Below are positions 35,915-48,887 of a stretch of 64,000 nt of DNA, in pieces. A model generated the notes under the pieces. That model saw only the letters and a program-made list of their open reading frames with translations. It made no database searches and was not told the origin of the DNA. Origin of the DNA: Tatumella sp. JGM118 (lineage in GTDB: Bacteria; Pseudomonadota; Gammaproteobacteria; Enterobacterales; Enterobacteriaceae); the NCBI RefSeq assembly GCF_018257515.1, contig NZ_JAERJR010000005.1, positions 175,721 through 239,720 on the forward strand. The letters are read 5' to 3'. The translations under genes were made by a program, and so were the position numbers. How positions within the stretch are numbered: position 1 is the stretch's first letter; each line of letters begins with the position of its first letter.

Positions 35915-36146
35915 CAGCCATCGCTTTTCTTTAAATTCGAAAAAAACACAGTATAACGCATAAGGATAATGATACCTGACCCGATTATCTACAGTCAGAA
36001 TCCTCTCTGTTTTTATTATCAAAATCCTTAACTGTGATCCCGTCCCCACTCCGGCCACATTGTTGCGGGGGCCTCATCACTCACTGACCGCAACGGTGGT
36101 TCAGAACAAGGTCACCGACGATGCGGTAACAGGAAGACTAAAACGT

Positions 36147-36181
36147 AAAAAAGCCGGTAAGTTTTCACTTACCGGCTTTTT
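36147..36181. terminator. Bidirectional intrinsic terminator after atpC
   Basis: AGCCGGTAAG (36152-36161) pairs with CTTACCGGCT, with a six-base loop, A-run before and T-run after, so it can act on both strands. It closes the atp operon on the minus strand, 24 nt after the atpC stop. Confidence 0.93.
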
Positions 36182-36204
36182 GCAATGCCATCGAGCTACA
36201 TTGC

Positions 36205-36624
36205 TTACATCGCTTTCCTGGTCAGTTCGATCACGCGCAGTTTAGCAATGGCTTTCGCCAGTTCAGCAGAGGCCTGAGCATAGTCCACGTCGCCGTGACT
36301 TTTGTTCATGTGTTCTTCTGCTTTACGTTTTGCTTCCAGTGCACGAGCTTCGTCCAGATCGTCGCCACGGATGGCGGTATCAGCCATGACTGTGACAGCA
36401 GTTGGCTGAACTTCCAGAATGCCACCGGAGAGATAAATAAACTCTTCGCTGTTATTCTCTTTGACGATACGAACCATACCAGGTTTGATGGCAGTCAGGA
36501 GCGGGGCGTGACCGTGGAAAATTCCCAGTTCACCTTCACTACCTGACACCTGGATATGTTGTACTTCACCGCTGAACATCTGCTGTTCAGCGCTGACAAC
36601 GTCCAGGTGATAAGTCTTAGCCAT
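36205..36624 (-). CDS. atpC: ATP synthase epsilon subunit
   Basis: 139 aa. The N-terminal beta-sandwich includes [15 protein letters not shown] and [16 protein letters not shown], and a helical hairpin forms the C-terminus. It belongs to the F1 central stalk and inhibits ATP hydrolysis. Last gene of the atp operon, 24 nt after atpD. Confidence 0.97.
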   Translation of the reverse strand: MAKTYHLDVVSAEQQMFSGEVQHIQVSGSEGELGIFHGHAPLLTAIKPGMVRIVKENNSEEFIYLSGGILEVQPTAVTVMADTAIRGDDLDEARALEAKRKAEEHMNKSHGDVDYAQASAELAKAIAKLRVIELTRKAM

Positions 36625-36648
36625 ATCAATCCTCCCGGGAAACTGTAA

Positions 36649-38076
<1,428 letters not shown>

Positions 38077-38943
38077 TTAAACCGCGGAGGCTCCCGAGAC
38101 AATCTCGGTAAGTTCCTGGGTGATGCTGGCCTGGCGGGCTTTGTTGTAAACCAACTGAAGCTCTTTGATCAGCTCGCCACCGTTGTCGGTTGCAGCTTTC
38201 ATTGCCACCATACGGGCTGCCTGCTCGCTGGCCAGGTTTTCTACAACACCCTGATAAACCTGAGACTCGACATAACGACGCAGCAGAGTATCCAGCAGCG
38301 CTTTTGGATCGGGTTCGTACAGGTAATCCCATGTTTTTGTCTTCAGTTCTTCATCATTGTCTGTTGCCGGTAACGGTAACAGCTGATTGAGGACCGGAGT
38401 CTGGGACATGGTGTTGTTAAATTTATTGCTAACGACATAAAGTTTGTCGATGCGGCCTTCATCGTAGGCTTGCAGCATGACTTTTACCGGGCCAATCAGA
38501 TCGGACAGTTCCGGTTTATCACCTAAGCCTGTCGCCTGAGCCACAATATTAGCCCCTGCAGATCCAAAGAAAGACAGGCCTTTCGATCCGATAATGGCCA
38601 GATCGCTCTGAACCCCTTTTTCGGACCAGGCTTTCATATCTGCCAGCAATTTTTTGAACAAGTTAATGTTCAGACCACCACAAAGCCCGCGGTCGGTAGA
38701 AACGACCAGATAGCCGACGCGCTTAACGTCACGCTCTTCCAGGTAAGGGTGCTTGTATTCCAGATTCCCTAACGCCAAGTGACCAATCACTTTGCGAATA
38801 GCATCTGCATACGGACGGCTGGCCGCCATGCGTTCCTGCGTTTTACGCATTTTGGAGGCGGCGACCATTTCCATCGCTTTGGTGATCTTCTGCGTATTCT
38901 TTACGCTTCCGATCTTACTACGTATTTCTTTTGCGCCGGCCAT
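38077..38943 (-). CDS. atpG: ATP synthase gamma subunit
   Basis: 288 aa. It begins [20 protein letters not shown] and ends with the helix [13 protein letters not shown]. The central segment [16 protein letters not shown] is conserved. It forms the rotor shaft of F1. Between atpA and atpD in the usual order. Confidence 0.98.
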   Translation of the reverse strand: MAGAKEIRSKIGSVKNTQKITKAMEMVAASKMRKTQERMAASRPYADAIRKVIGHLALGNLEYKHPYLEERDVKRVGYLVVSTDRGLCGGLNINLFKKLLADMKAWSEKGVQSDLAIIGSKGLSFFGSAGANIVAQATGLGDKPELSDLIGPVKVMLQAYDEGRIDKLYVVSNKFNNTMSQTPVLNQLLPLPATDNDEELKTKTWDYLYEPDPKALLDTLLRRYVESQVYQGVVENLASEQAARMVAMKAATDNGGELIKELQLVYNKARQASITQELTEIVSGASAV

Positions 38944-38995
38944 GAGCTTCTCCTCAAAGTCAGGCGGCTTGCCAGGTCAGGCAAGCCGCAAGACA

Positions 38996-40537
38996 TTACC
39001 AGGACTGAGTTGCTTTAAACGAATCGAGCAGAGCGGTAAGCTTCGCTTCGATTTCGCCGTTAAAGTTACCCGCTTGGTTGATTTCCTGCATCAGTTCAGC
39101 ATGTTCGCGATCCGCGAATGCCAGCAGAGAAGACTCAAAGCTGAGGATTTTAGAAACCTCAACATCACCCAGGTAACCGCGCTCAACCGCAAACAGGACC
39201 AGGCCTTGCTGTGCAACAGACATTGGAGCGTACTGTTTCTGCTTCAGCAGTTCAGTCACTTTCTGTCCGTGTTCCAGCTGTTTACGGGTCGCATCATCAA
39301 GGTCAGACGCGAACTGAGAGAAAGCTGCCAGTTCACGGTACTGTGCCAGAGCAGTACGGATACCGCCGGACAGTTTCTTGACGATCTTAGTCTGTGCTGC
39401 ACCACCCACACGGGATACAGAGATCCCAGGGTTAACCGCAGGACGGATACCGGAGTTGAACAGGTTAGATTCCAGGAAGATCTGACCATCAGTAATCGAG
39501 ATTACGTTAGTCGGAACGAACGCAGAAACGTCACCTGCCTGAGTTTCAATGATAGGCAGAGCTGTCAGAGAACCGGTTTTACCTTTCACTGCACCTTTGG
39601 TGAATGCTTCAACGTACTCAGCATTGACGCGAGATGCACGCTCCAGCAGACGGGAGTGGAGGTAGAAAACGTCACCAGGGAAGGCTTCACGGCCCGGCGG
39701 ACGACGCAGCAGCAGTGAAATCTGACGGTAAGCAACGGCCTGTTTGGACAGGTCATCATAAACGATCAGAGCATCTTCACCACGGTCACGGAAGTATTCA
39801 CCCATCGCACAACCGGCATAAGGCGCCAGGTATTGCAGGGCAGCAGACTCAGAAGCAGAGGCAACAACGACAATGGTATTTGCCAGTGCACCGTGCTCTT
39901 CCAGTTTACGCACAACGTTAGAAATCGTTGACGCTTTCTGGCCGATCGCTACGTAGACACATTTAATGCCTGAATCGCGCTGGTTGATGATAGCATCGAT
40001 AGCCATCGCAGTTTTACCGGTCTGACGGTCACCGATGATCAGCTCACGCTGACCACGACCGACAGGGATCATGGCATCAACCGCTTTGTAACCGATCTGC
40101 ACAGGCTGATCAACAGACTGACGATCGATAACACCCGGTGCGATAACTTCTACAGGAGAGAAGCCATCGTTTTCAACCGGGCCTTTGCCATCGATAGGCT
40201 CACCCAGGGTGTTAACAACACGCCCCAGTAAACCACGACCAACCGGCACTTCCAGAATACGGCCAGTACATTTCACTTTCATGCCTTCGGCAAGATCCAT
40301 GTATGGGCCCATAACGACGGCACCTACAGAGTCACGCTCCAGGTTCAGTGCAATCGCGTAACGGTTACCCGGCAGGGCAATCATCTCACCCTGCATCACA
40401 TCGGCCAGGCCGTTGACGCGGATGATACCGTCACTTACAGAAACAATAGTACCTTCATTGTGAGCTTCGCTCACGACATTGAACTGAGCAATGCGCTGCT
40501 TGATCAGTTCGCTGATTTCGGTGGAATTCAGTTGCAT
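38996..40537 (-). CDS. atpA: ATP synthase alpha subunit
   Basis: 513 aa, identical length to E. coli. Walker A is GDRQTGKT, and other conserved segments include [17 protein letters not shown] and VGGAAQTK. It forms the F1 hexamer with beta. A long opposite-strand frame across this gene and atpG is a coding shadow. Confidence 0.98.
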   Translation of the reverse strand: MQLNSTEISELIKQRIAQFNVVSEAHNEGTIVSVSDGIIRVNGLADVMQGEMIALPGNRYAIALNLERDSVGAVVMGPYMDLAEGMKVKCTGRILEVPVGRGLLGRVVNTLGEPIDGKGPVENDGFSPVEVIAPGVIDRQSVDQPVQIGYKAVDAMIPVGRGQRELIIGDRQTGKTAMAIDAIINQRDSGIKCVYVAIGQKASTISNVVRKLEEHGALANTIVVVASASESAALQYLAPYAGCAMGEYFRDRGEDALIVYDDLSKQAVAYRQISLLLRRPPGREAFPGDVFYLHSRLLERASRVNAEYVEAFTKGAVKGKTGSLTALPIIETQAGDVSAFVPTNVISITDGQIFLESNLFNSGIRPAVNPGISVSRVGGAAQTKIVKKLSGGIRTALAQYRELAAFSQFASDLDDATRKQLEHGQKVTELLKQKQYAPMSVAQQGLVLFAVERGYLGDVEVSKILSFESSLLAFADREHAELMQEINQAGNFNGEIEAKLTALLDSFKATQSW

Positions 40538-40551
40538 ATGCTCCAGTCCCC

Positions 40552-41085
40552 TTAAGACTGCAAGTCGTCTGCCAGACGATCCAGACGGCCGCGGACGCTG
40601 CCGTCAATAACCATGTCACCAGCCTGGATGACTACGCCTGCAATGACAGACTTATCGATTTTGCAATTCAGCTTAACTTTGCGTGACAAACGTTTTTCCA
40701 TCGCCGCGCTGATTTTATTCAGCTGCTCTTCACTCAACTCGTTGGCGGAAGTAACGTCAACTTCGGCAATCGCTTCATAAGCGTCACGTAATTGAATGAA
40801 CTGCTCCAGCACAGCCGGAAGCGCTTTCAAACGTTTATATCCTGCCATCACCTTAATCAGGTTCTGGCCGTTCTCATCGAGTTGATCACCGCAGAGAGCA
40901 ATGAAAGCAGCGGAAACGGTCTCAGGTGCCTGAGCACCGGAAAGGATCCCTGAAACCTGCTTATCGCTTGCGACTTCAGCGGTAAAAGCCAGCATATTCT
41001 GCCAGCGATCAATACTTTGATGCTCAACAGCAAAGTCAAAAGCTGCTTTGGCGTAGGGGCGAGCTACAGTGGTAAATTCAGACAT
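40552..41085 (-). CDS. atpH: ATP synthase delta subunit
   Basis: 177 aa. It starts [19 protein letters not shown], the conserved N-terminal helix that docks on alpha, and ends near [17 protein letters not shown]. It links the peripheral stalk to F1. Confidence 0.97.
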   Translation of the reverse strand: MSEFTTVARPYAKAAFDFAVEHQSIDRWQNMLAFTAEVASDKQVSGILSGAQAPETVSAAFIALCGDQLDENGQNLIKVMAGYKRLKALPAVLEQFIQLRDAYEAIAEVDVTSANELSEEQLNKISAAMEKRLSRKVKLNCKIDKSVIAGVVIQAGDMVIDGSVRGRLDRLADDLQS

Positions 41086-41099
41086 CAGCCCCTCCCTCC

Positions 41100-41570
41100 T
41101 TACAGTTCAGCGACCAGTTTATCAACGATGTCGCTATTAGCAGCTTCATCCACGGAACGCTCAATAATCTTCTCGGCACCCGCAACAGCCAGCAACGCAA
41201 CCTGCTTACGCAGTTCTTCACGTGCACGTTTACGCTCGGCATCAATTTCAGAGTAAGCCTGTGCAATGATTTTGTTACGTTCAGTTTCCGCTTCCGCTTT
41301 CGCTTCATCCAGAATCTGGCCACGACGCTTGTTAGCCTGCTCAATAATAACCTGAGCGTTTTCTTTGGCTTTTTTCAGCTCGTCGGACGCATTAGCCTGA
41401 GCGATATCCAGCTCTTTTTTAGCAAGTTCTGCAGAAGCGAGGCTATCAGCAACTTCTTTCTGACGCTTCTCGATAGCAGCCATGATCGGCGGCCATACAT
41501 ACTTCATACAAAACGCAACGAACAGGATAAACGCGATGGCCTGGCCGAGGATTGTTGCATTAATATTCAC
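41100..41570 (-). CDS. atpF: ATP synthase b subunit
   Basis: 156 aa. It has one N-terminal membrane segment ([20 protein letters not shown]), then a long charged helix rich in Ala, Glu, Lys and Arg that forms the dimeric peripheral stalk. Length matches E. coli. Confidence 0.97.
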   Translation of the reverse strand: MNINATILGQAIAFILFVAFCMKYVWPPIMAAIEKRQKEVADSLASAELAKKELDIAQANASDELKKAKENAQVIIEQANKRRGQILDEAKAEAETERNKIIAQAYSEIDAERKRAREELRKQVALLAVAGAEKIIERSVDEAANSDIVDKLVAEL

Positions 41571-41642
41571 AGCACAATGCCTCTTATTAAGTTAGCTTGA
41601 TCTGCCGTCATCACAGAGGTGATAAACGGCAGAGTTCGTTTA

Positions 41643-41944
<302 letters not shown>

Positions 41945-41976
41945 TCAATTAAATCAGTAGTGTTGAGATAAAAATA

Positions 41977-43184
<1,208 letters not shown>

Positions 43185-43719
43185 GACGGCTTACTCTCCC
43201 TTACTTAAGTTGGGTATATCGTGTGTTACACAAACTACTGTTACCACTCCAAAGGAGTGAACAGCAAAAGCCGTGCAAATTATACGGGGCACTCCTACGA
43301 TTTCAATCTGTAAGTAGAGAAAAGGTGAACAATTATTTAAAATTCTTTCTGAGAAGGAGTTTTTCCCGATAATCTTCGCTAAAAATCGCGGAACTACCGC
43401 TTTTCAGTTCGCTTCACGTCAGTCTTTTCCTCCGGAGACCGCCACTATTTTCGCGGTAAAGCGAATAGTACTCCCGAAAAAGACCTTTAACCTCACATTT
43501 AGTGTTGTTAATTAAGCTTCTGTTATTTCATTTTTTTATCAATTATTTTACAAACAGGATAAATATAAAAAATAAGCGCCGCCGATGCCGGTTAAAAAAG
43601 AAGAAGAATTTATAAAAAAACGCTGTAATTTATTCGACCCCGAATGCCAGGGGACCGGAATGGTATGCGCAGATTTGCGGGGATAAATAGAATTGATCAT
43701 TGTGAATGCAGGGACGATT
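43185..43719. other. Intergenic upstream of atpI
   Basis: About 530 bp without a recognisable gene on either strand. It must hold the atp operon promoter. It contains a palindromic stretch around 43448-43476 (TATTTTCGCGG and AAGCGAATAG) of unknown role. Nothing further is recognised. Confidence 0.5.
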
Positions 43720-43746
43720 AAAAAGGGGGATAGTGCGAACTCCCCC
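43720..43746 (-). terminator. Intrinsic terminator of the double-glycine peptide gene
   Basis: On the minus strand GGGGGA pairs with TCCCCC around a ten-base loop, followed by TTTTTAA. It lies about 60 nt after the peptide stop, so the gene is its own transcription unit and does not read into atpI. Confidence 0.8.
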
Positions 43747-43806
43747 CAAAGACTGAATAACCGTCAGTGTGTGACAAAAGGGATTAATAACACTTAAAAC
43801 GGCTTA

Positions 43807-44097
43807 TCAGGCGGACTTGCGCTGGCTGATAATGCTGAGCGCATTTTGTACAATTCCCGTCACGCCCATGCCTATTCCGGCGGTAGCCAGAATGGGTGAG
43901 AATCCGACGATAGCGGCGATCCCTCCCCCTAACAGAGCCCCTGACAGTTTAAAGTTAGATTTCAGGTTCAGGCTCGCACATCCGGCATCAACCACTGAAC
44001 CGATGGCAAAACCCATCGTTGCGCCGATAGGGCCCGTGAAGAAAGTGAACAGACCCCCGCTGACCTGATTTGTTTCGATCACTGAAAGCTCTTTCAT
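43807..44097 (-). CDS. Double-glycine-leader peptide, class II microcin/bacteriocin-like
   Basis: 96 aa. MKELSVIETNQVSGG is a typical double-glycine leader cleaved by bacteriocin ABC exporters with peptidase domains. It is very close in pattern to leaders of microcins V and L (MRxLTxNEhxxVSGG). The mature 81 residues are Gly/Ala-rich and hydrophobic (GPIGATMGFAIGS, then SGALLGGGIAAIVG) with a single Cys, as in pore-forming class II peptides. Shine-Dalgarno AAGGA precedes ATG 44097. No immunity gene, exporter or accessory protein is visible next to it. It may be an active bacteriocin exported by machinery elsewhere, a signal peptide, or an orphan remnant. Activity is inferred from leader and composition only. 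Confidence 0.75.
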   Translation of the reverse strand: MKELSVIETNQVSGGLFTFFTGPIGATMGFAIGSVVDAGCASLNLKSNFKLSGALLGGGIAAIVGFSPILATAGIGMGVTGIVQNALSIISQRKSA

Positions 44098-44617
44098 AAT
44101 ATATCCTTATATATAAGCTGCTATATTTTGATGACATTTCCCGACAATTTCCCGAAGGGAAGCCAGGACCAGGTGTAATAAATACACCACATCTTTAATC
44201 TATATCAAAAAAAAACCTTAGTAAACAACAGGGTATATACAACTAAATCATTTACTTAACAACATACCGTCAGGGAAGAATCAAATAAGAAAAATAAATA
44301 CTTTAAAAAACTAAAGAACCCTTCCCTGTAAAAATAAACAAAAACCGAACCGTGAAATTTAACTAAAACCTCAATGCAATCATCAGAGTAACGCTATTTA
44401 CTGTTAAGACTTCCGTCAGAAATTCTGTAAAAGAGATTTACTCATTGGCCCTGAAGTTATCCGACCCGGTGATTATGACAAATACTCCAGTATCGATAAT
44501 CAGCGCCATCACCGATAGCACACTATCTGTTGAAAGTTCATAAAGAGTTAACCTGCAGGAGCGGTGGTTTTTTGAGAGTTTTTCTATCCTGACGGCGTCA
44601 GTCAGGACTTAATAACC
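44098..44617. other. AT-rich upstream region of the peptide gene
   Basis: About 520 bp of low-GC sequence. Candidate sigma-70 promoter on minus: TTGTCG (44142-44147 on plus as CGACAA) and TATAGC (44120-44125) with a 16-bp spacer, modest match. No immunity-type small frame could be supported on either strand. Confidence 0.4.
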
Positions 44618-44647
44618 TTTTTTATGTGATAGATATCACATAAAAAA
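44618..44647. promoter_or_regulatory. Perfect CRP-type palindrome
   Basis: TGTGA-TAGATA-TCACA (44625-44640) is a perfect CRP core, embedded in a longer palindrome with 13-bp arms running from T6 to A6. The polarity (T-run before, A-run after, on both strands) is wrong for a terminator, so a protein-binding site is likelier. It lies between rsmG and the peptide gene. Confidence 0.75.
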
Positions 44648-44683
44648 GTGAAAATAGGATAGTCAGCATCGGGGAAGGAACAT

Positions 44684-44704
44684 TACCGGCAAGGGTTGCC
44701 GGTA
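44684..44704 (-). terminator. Hairpin after rsmG
   Basis: TACCGGCAA and TTGCCGGTA form a perfect nine-base stem with a GGG loop, 15 nt after the rsmG stop. No U-tract follows, so termination strength is uncertain. Confidence 0.5.
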
Positions 44705-44718
44705 TAAGAGTTCAGATC

Positions 44719-45339
44719 TTATTTCTGCTTCAGAATCACCAGATGACGCTCACCTTCCAGATCGGGCACCTGTAATGATATGACGGACTCCAGACTCAGA
44801 TGTTCAGGAAGTGCCGAGAGCTCTTCATCCGGTATCTGGCCTTTCAGTGCATAAAATCGGCCCTGCCCCGCCGCCGGCAGGTGATGACACCAGCTCACCA
44901 TATCCTGCAAAGACGCAAATGCACGGCTGATGACCCCGTCAAACAGTGGCTCATCAGTAAAGGCTTCAACACGACTCTGCACCGGGGTGATATTTTCCAG
45001 TTTCAGTTCGTGCTGTACCTGACGTAAAAAACGGACGCGTTTACCCAGACTGTCCAGCAGAGTGAAATGTGCGTGCGGACAAACAATCGAGAGCGGAATC
45101 CCCGGTAATCCGGGCCCGGTGCCGACATCAATAAATTTATTACCTTCCAGATAAGGGGCAACCACAATACTGTCCATAATATGGCGGATCAGCATCTGCT
45201 GAGGGTCACGAACCGATGTCAGGTTATAAGCTTTGTTCCATTTGTCCAGCATACCGACATAACTGACTAGTTGATGTTTTTGCTGATCGGAGAGCGAAAT
45301 ACCAGCCCGTTGAAGTAGCGAGGAAAGTGTATTTATCAC
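44719..45339 (-). CDS. rsmG: 16S rRNA (guanine-527-N7)-methyltransferase
   Basis: 206 aa, the GidB family. The SAM site is [18 protein letters not shown], and [18 protein letters not shown] is a conserved helix. It methylates G527 of 16S rRNA. Downstream of mnmG in the usual gid order, with a 57-nt gap. Confidence 0.97.
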   Translation of the reverse strand: MINTLSSLLQRAGISLSDQQKHQLVSYVGMLDKWNKAYNLTSVRDPQQMLIRHIMDSIVVAPYLEGNKFIDVGTGPGLPGIPLSIVCPHAHFTLLDSLGKRVRFLRQVQHELKLENITPVQSRVEAFTDEPLFDGVISRAFASLQDMVSWCHHLPAAGQGRFYALKGQIPDEELSALPEHLSLESVISLQVPDLEGERHLVILKQK

Positions 45340-45396
45340 GAAGGAAATTCCTGTTAGCGGGGAAACCGAATGGTTTCCCCTGCAGTTACTGAAGAC

Positions 45397-47286
45397 TCAG
45401 GCGCTTTTACGAAGCAAACCCTGCTTTTTCAGGTAAATAAGTAAGATAGAGATGGCCGCGGGGGTAATACCGGAAATACGTGAAGCCTGACCGATGGAAG
45501 AGGGTTTATGATCGTTAAGCTTCGCGATCACCTCATTTGAAAGCCCGTTCACGTTACGGTAATCGAGGTCGGCAGGTAATACCGTATTTTCATTACGCTG
45601 CTGGCGGGAGATCTCTTCCAGCTGACGGGCAATATAGCCTTCATATTTTACCTGAACTTCCACCTGCTCAGCGGCTGACGGATCAGCAAGCGACGGACCA
45701 AAGCCGGGTAATGTCATTAATTTTTCGTACGTCAGTTCCGGTCGGCGCAGCAGATCTTCCCCGTTCGCTTCTTTGGTGAGCGAGGCACTCAGTACCGCAT
45801 TGATCTCTTCCACGTTCCCGGACCTGGGATGTACATGAATATCACGTAAGCGCTGACGCTCCTGTTCCACCGATTCCAGCTTCCGGTTGAAATGGGCCCA
45901 GCGCTCATCATCCACCAGCCCCAGTTCACGACCGATGGCAGTCAGACGAAGATCCGCATTGTCTTCACGTAACATCAGACGATATTCGGCACGGGAGGTA
46001 AACATCCGGTACGGTTCTTTGGTTCCCAGGGTGCACAGGTCATCGACCAGAACACCGAGGTAAGCATTATCCCTGCGCGGGGTCCAGCCTTCTTTATCGG
46101 CAGAGAAACGTCCGGCATTCAGGCCGGCCAGTAATCCCTGAGCAGCGGCTTCTTCATATCCGGTGGTGCCGTTAATTTGTCCGGCAAAGAACAATCCGCT
46201 GATGTATTTACTCTCCAGCGTCGGTTTCAGATCCCGTGGGTCAAAGAAATCGTACTCAATGGCATATCCCGGACGGATAATTTTGGCATTTTCCAGTCCG
46301 TTCATCGAACGGACAATCTGCATCTGTACATCAAACGGTAAGCTGGTCGATATTCCGTTCGGATAAATTTCGTTACTGGTCAGCCCTTCCGGCTCCAGAA
46401 AGATCTGATGAGCATTGCGATCGGCAAAGCGCATCACCTTGTCTTCAATCGACGGACAGTAACGGGGGCCGATCCCTTCGATCACCCCGGCATACATCGG
46501 GCTGCGATCGAGGTTATTACGGATCACGTCATGCGTTTTTTCATTGGTATGGGTGATGTAACACGCCATCTGCTGCGGATGATCGCTGGCTTTCCCCATG
46601 AACGAAAAGACCGGCATCGGTGTATCACCGTGTTGCGGCGTCAGCACCGAAAAATCGATCGTTCTGGCATCGATACGGGGAGGTGTTCCGGTTTTCAGGC
46701 GGTCCACACGCAGCGGAAGCTCACGTAAGCGACGAGCCAGCGGAACCGAAGGGGGATCGCCGGCACGGCCACCGCTGTAGTTATCCAGGCCAATATGAAT
46801 TTTACCGTCAAGGAAGGTTCCGACAGTCAGTACCACGGCCTTTGCACGAAAGCGTAAGCCCATCTGAGTCACTGCACCCACGACCTGATCGTTTTCGACG
46901 ATAAGATCATCCACAGCCTGCTGGAAGATCATCAGGTTAGGCTGGTTTTCAAGAGCAGTACGTACTGCCTGCCGATAGAGTACGCGATCCGCCTGTGCAC
47001 GGGTTGCTCTGACCGCAGGACCTTTACTGCTGTTTAGTATTCTAAACTGGATCCCTGCTTTGTCGATGGCCTGCGCCATCAGGCCGCCCATTGCATCGAC
47101 TTCTTTAACCAGATGTCCTTTTCCGATACCACCAATCGCCGGGTTACATGACATTTGTCCCAGCGTATCGATATTGTGTGTCAGTAGCAGGGTTTGCTGA
47201 CCCATTCGGGCAGCAGCCATTGCTGCTTCTGTCCCTGCATGACCACCACCGATGATGATGACGTCAAAAGGATCTGGATAAAACAT
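45397..47286 (-). CDS. mnmG: tRNA U34 carboxymethylaminomethyl modification enzyme MnmG
   Basis: 629 aa (GidA). The FAD-binding start is [19 protein letters not shown], and the conserved [16 protein letters not shown] and DGKIHIG segments follow. With MnmE it makes the cmnm5 group at U34 of certain tRNAs. Adjacent to oriC as in other Enterobacterales. Transcription away from oriC helps origin function in E. coli. Confidence 0.98.
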   Translation of the reverse strand: MFYPDPFDVIIIGGGHAGTEAAMAAARMGQQTLLLTHNIDTLGQMSCNPAIGGIGKGHLVKEVDAMGGLMAQAIDKAGIQFRILNSSKGPAVRATRAQADRVLYRQAVRTALENQPNLMIFQQAVDDLIVENDQVVGAVTQMGLRFRAKAVVLTVGTFLDGKIHIGLDNYSGGRAGDPPSVPLARRLRELPLRVDRLKTGTPPRIDARTIDFSVLTPQHGDTPMPVFSFMGKASDHPQQMACYITHTNEKTHDVIRNNLDRSPMYAGVIEGIGPRYCPSIEDKVMRFADRNAHQIFLEPEGLTSNEIYPNGISTSLPFDVQMQIVRSMNGLENAKIIRPGYAIEYDFFDPRDLKPTLESKYISGLFFAGQINGTTGYEEAAAQGLLAGLNAGRFSADKEGWTPRRDNAYLGVLVDDLCTLGTKEPYRMFTSRAEYRLMLREDNADLRLTAIGRELGLVDDERWAHFNRKLESVEQERQRLRDIHVHPRSGNVEEINAVLSASLTKEANGEDLLRRPELTYEKLMTLPGFGPSLADPSAAEQVEVQVKYEGYIARQLEEISRQQRNENTVLPADLDYRNVNGLSNEVIAKLNDHKPSSIGQASRISGITPAAISILLIYLKKQGLLRKSA

Positions 47287-47384
47287 GGAGCAGTACCTCA
47301 GTAGATTAACGGTTGGGAGTCTATCCCGGTGGAGGATTCTACTTAAATTCCCTGACCGGCGAAAGTGGCAGGATCGTTAGGGGT

Positions 47385-47645
47385 TTAAAAGAAAGATCTT
47401 TATTTTATGTATGATCTTTCTGTTAGATCTCTTATTAGGATCCACTGATCTTGTGGATAAGGGATTTTTCCTGTTACTTAACAGAGATCTAATGAGGATC
47501 GTATGCTGTGAATGATCGGTGATCCTTTCACGTATAAGCTGAGATCAAAATAAGGACTTATGCACAGGTCAAAAAAGCATCCGGGGTTATTCATTGGATA
47601 ACTACCGGTTATACGCACGTTTCAGGGTGAGTTATACACAGAAAA
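47385..47645. other. oriC: Chromosomal replication origin oriC
   Basis: Between mnmG and mioC. Three AT-rich 13-mers begin with GATCT: 47395-47407, 47413-47425 and 47426-47438, forming the unwinding element. DnaA boxes: TTGTGGATAA (47451-47460, R1-like), TTATGCACA (47558-47566), TTATACGCA (47609-47617) and TTATACACA (47632-47640, R4-like). GATC sites are very dense, as needed for Dam/SeqA control. The order matches E. coli oriC closely. Confidence 0.97.
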
Positions 47646-47726
47646 ACCGGGAAAAAAGATCACAAAACAGGACTAATCACCACGGATCATTAGAAATAAA
47701 CGATCAATCACCGTGGCTGAGGGGAT

Positions 47727-48167
47727 CTAAATCAGTGATATCCACTGTTGAAACCATTCTGTGGCCGGATCCTCAGGGACATCGTGTTCCAGGACATCTA
47801 TTTCCAGCCGATCGCCGATCCGTGTCGCGCCCAGAGTCTGTAATTGTTGATCCAGGGTTCGGATCGCACCGCAGAACAGGTCATATTCATGGTTACCGAT
47901 ACCGATGGCACCGTAACGGACGGCAGAAAGATCCGGTTGTGTCTCTGAAAGCGTCTGATAAAACGGTAACAGGTTGTCCGGAATTTCACCGGCGCCATGC
48001 GTTGAGCTGATCAGTAGCCAGATCCCTGTTGGCGGGACGTCATCATAAGCAGGTCCGTGCAGAATTTCGGCAGAAAGCCCTTTTGCCTCTGCAATTTCAG
48101 CCAGGTCTTCAGCGACGTATTCGGCACTGCCCAGGGTACTGCCTGTGATAAACGTAATATCCGCCAT
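47727..48167 (-). CDS. mioC: Flavodoxin-like protein MioC
   Basis: 146 aa from ATG 48167 (AGGGAAG upstream). The FMN-binding loop is TGSTLGSAEYVAEDLA. Beside oriC and transcribed toward it, as in E. coli. Its promoter influences origin activity and the flavodoxin has been linked to biotin synthase function. Confidence 0.95.
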   Translation of the reverse strand: MADITFITGSTLGSAEYVAEDLAEIAEAKGLSAEILHGPAYDDVPPTGIWLLISSTHGAGEIPDNLLPFYQTLSETQPDLSAVRYGAIGIGNHEYDLFCGAIRTLDQQLQTLGATRIGDRLEIDVLEHDVPEDPATEWFQQWISLI

Positions 48168-48224
48168 CGATCTTCCCTCTGTTAAAGGCGAGCATTGTAC
48201 GCTGTGATCAAGCAGTGATCCACC

Positions 48225-48309
48225 TGTGGACAACAAGGTTATTCATTTTTTATTTTCTTCGGAAGAGGCTGCCAGCACAGGAGAGAGTGATGAATAAGGT
48301 TATCCACAA
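48225..48309. promoter_or_regulatory. DnaA boxes in the mioC promoter region
   Basis: TGTGGACAA (48225-48233, reverse of TTGTCCACA) and TTATCCACAA (48300-48309, consensus) lie upstream of mioC. DnaA repression of mioC is known in E. coli and the sites are consistent with it. Confidence 0.75.
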
Positions 48310-48320
48310 TGCCCCGGGGA

Positions 48321-48782
48321 TCAGGGCTTAATGGTTCTCATGATCGGGTTCTGTAAAGAGATAAGCGTTTCGGTAGACTGAATTTCATCAATGGTCTGTA
48401 TCTTATTGATAAGCACCTGTTGAAGCGCATCGATGGAGCGGCACATTACTTTGATAAACACACTGTAATGGCCGGTGGTGTACCAGGCTTCCACAACTTC
48501 GTCGAGTGCTTCCAGCTTGCTCAGGGCGGCAGGATAATCACGGGCACTTTTTAGAATAATGCCGATAAAACAGCAGACATCAAATCCGAGTTTTTTCGGA
48601 TCAACGTCAATGCGGGTACCGAGGATAATCCCGGCCTGACGCATTTTTTCGACACGAACATGGATCGTACCGGCACTGACACTGAACTGTTTTGCGAGCT
48701 CAGCATAGGCCGTTTTGGCGTTATTCAGCAGGGCGTTGAGGATATCGCGATCAAGTTGATCGAGTTGCAGCGTATCAGCCAT
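48321..48782 (-). CDS. asnC: Asparagine-responsive regulator AsnC
   Basis: 153 aa Lrp/AsnC family. An N-terminal helix-turn-helix (YAELAKQFSVSAGTIHVRVE) is followed by a RAM ligand domain. In E. coli it activates the divergent asnA. Here asnA is absent and the ovothiol synthase gene occupies its place, so the target must lie elsewhere or be autogenous. Confidence 0.95.
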   Translation of the reverse strand: MADTLQLDQLDRDILNALLNNAKTAYAELAKQFSVSAGTIHVRVEKMRQAGIILGTRIDVDPKKLGFDVCCFIGIILKSARDYPAALSKLEALDEVVEAWYTTGHYSVFIKVMCRSIDALQQVLINKIQTIDEIQSTETLISLQNPIMRTIKP

Positions 48783-48843
48783 CCTGTTTCCTTATCTGTC
48801 AGGTGTAAGGTAAACAGTGACAGTAATCTCCTGCGTGCAGGCT

Positions 48844-48880
48844 GGCAAGGAATAGCTGACCTGCGACAGCTATTCCTGCC
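48844..48880 (-). terminator. Hairpin between ovoA and asnC
   Basis: AGGAATAGCTG (48848-48858) and CAGCTATTCCT (48867-48877) form a perfect 11-bp stem, extended by GGC/GCC with one bulge. It follows the ovoA stop on the minus strand without a U-tract. Confidence 0.55.
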
Positions 48881-48887
48881 GGGGGGA

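Noticed and set aside
35915..36058. 48-residue N-terminal extension of glmU
   Set aside because: GlmU proteins start at the sequence beginning at 35914 and the total then equals the usual 456 residues.
38792..39718. 308-codon plus-strand frame opposite atpG and atpA
   Set aside because: Fully antisense to two essential, highly conserved genes. Product composition is not protein-like for any family I know.
44618..44647. Palindrome considered as a terminator
   Set aside because: T-run precedes and A-run follows the stem on both strands, opposite to an intrinsic terminator.
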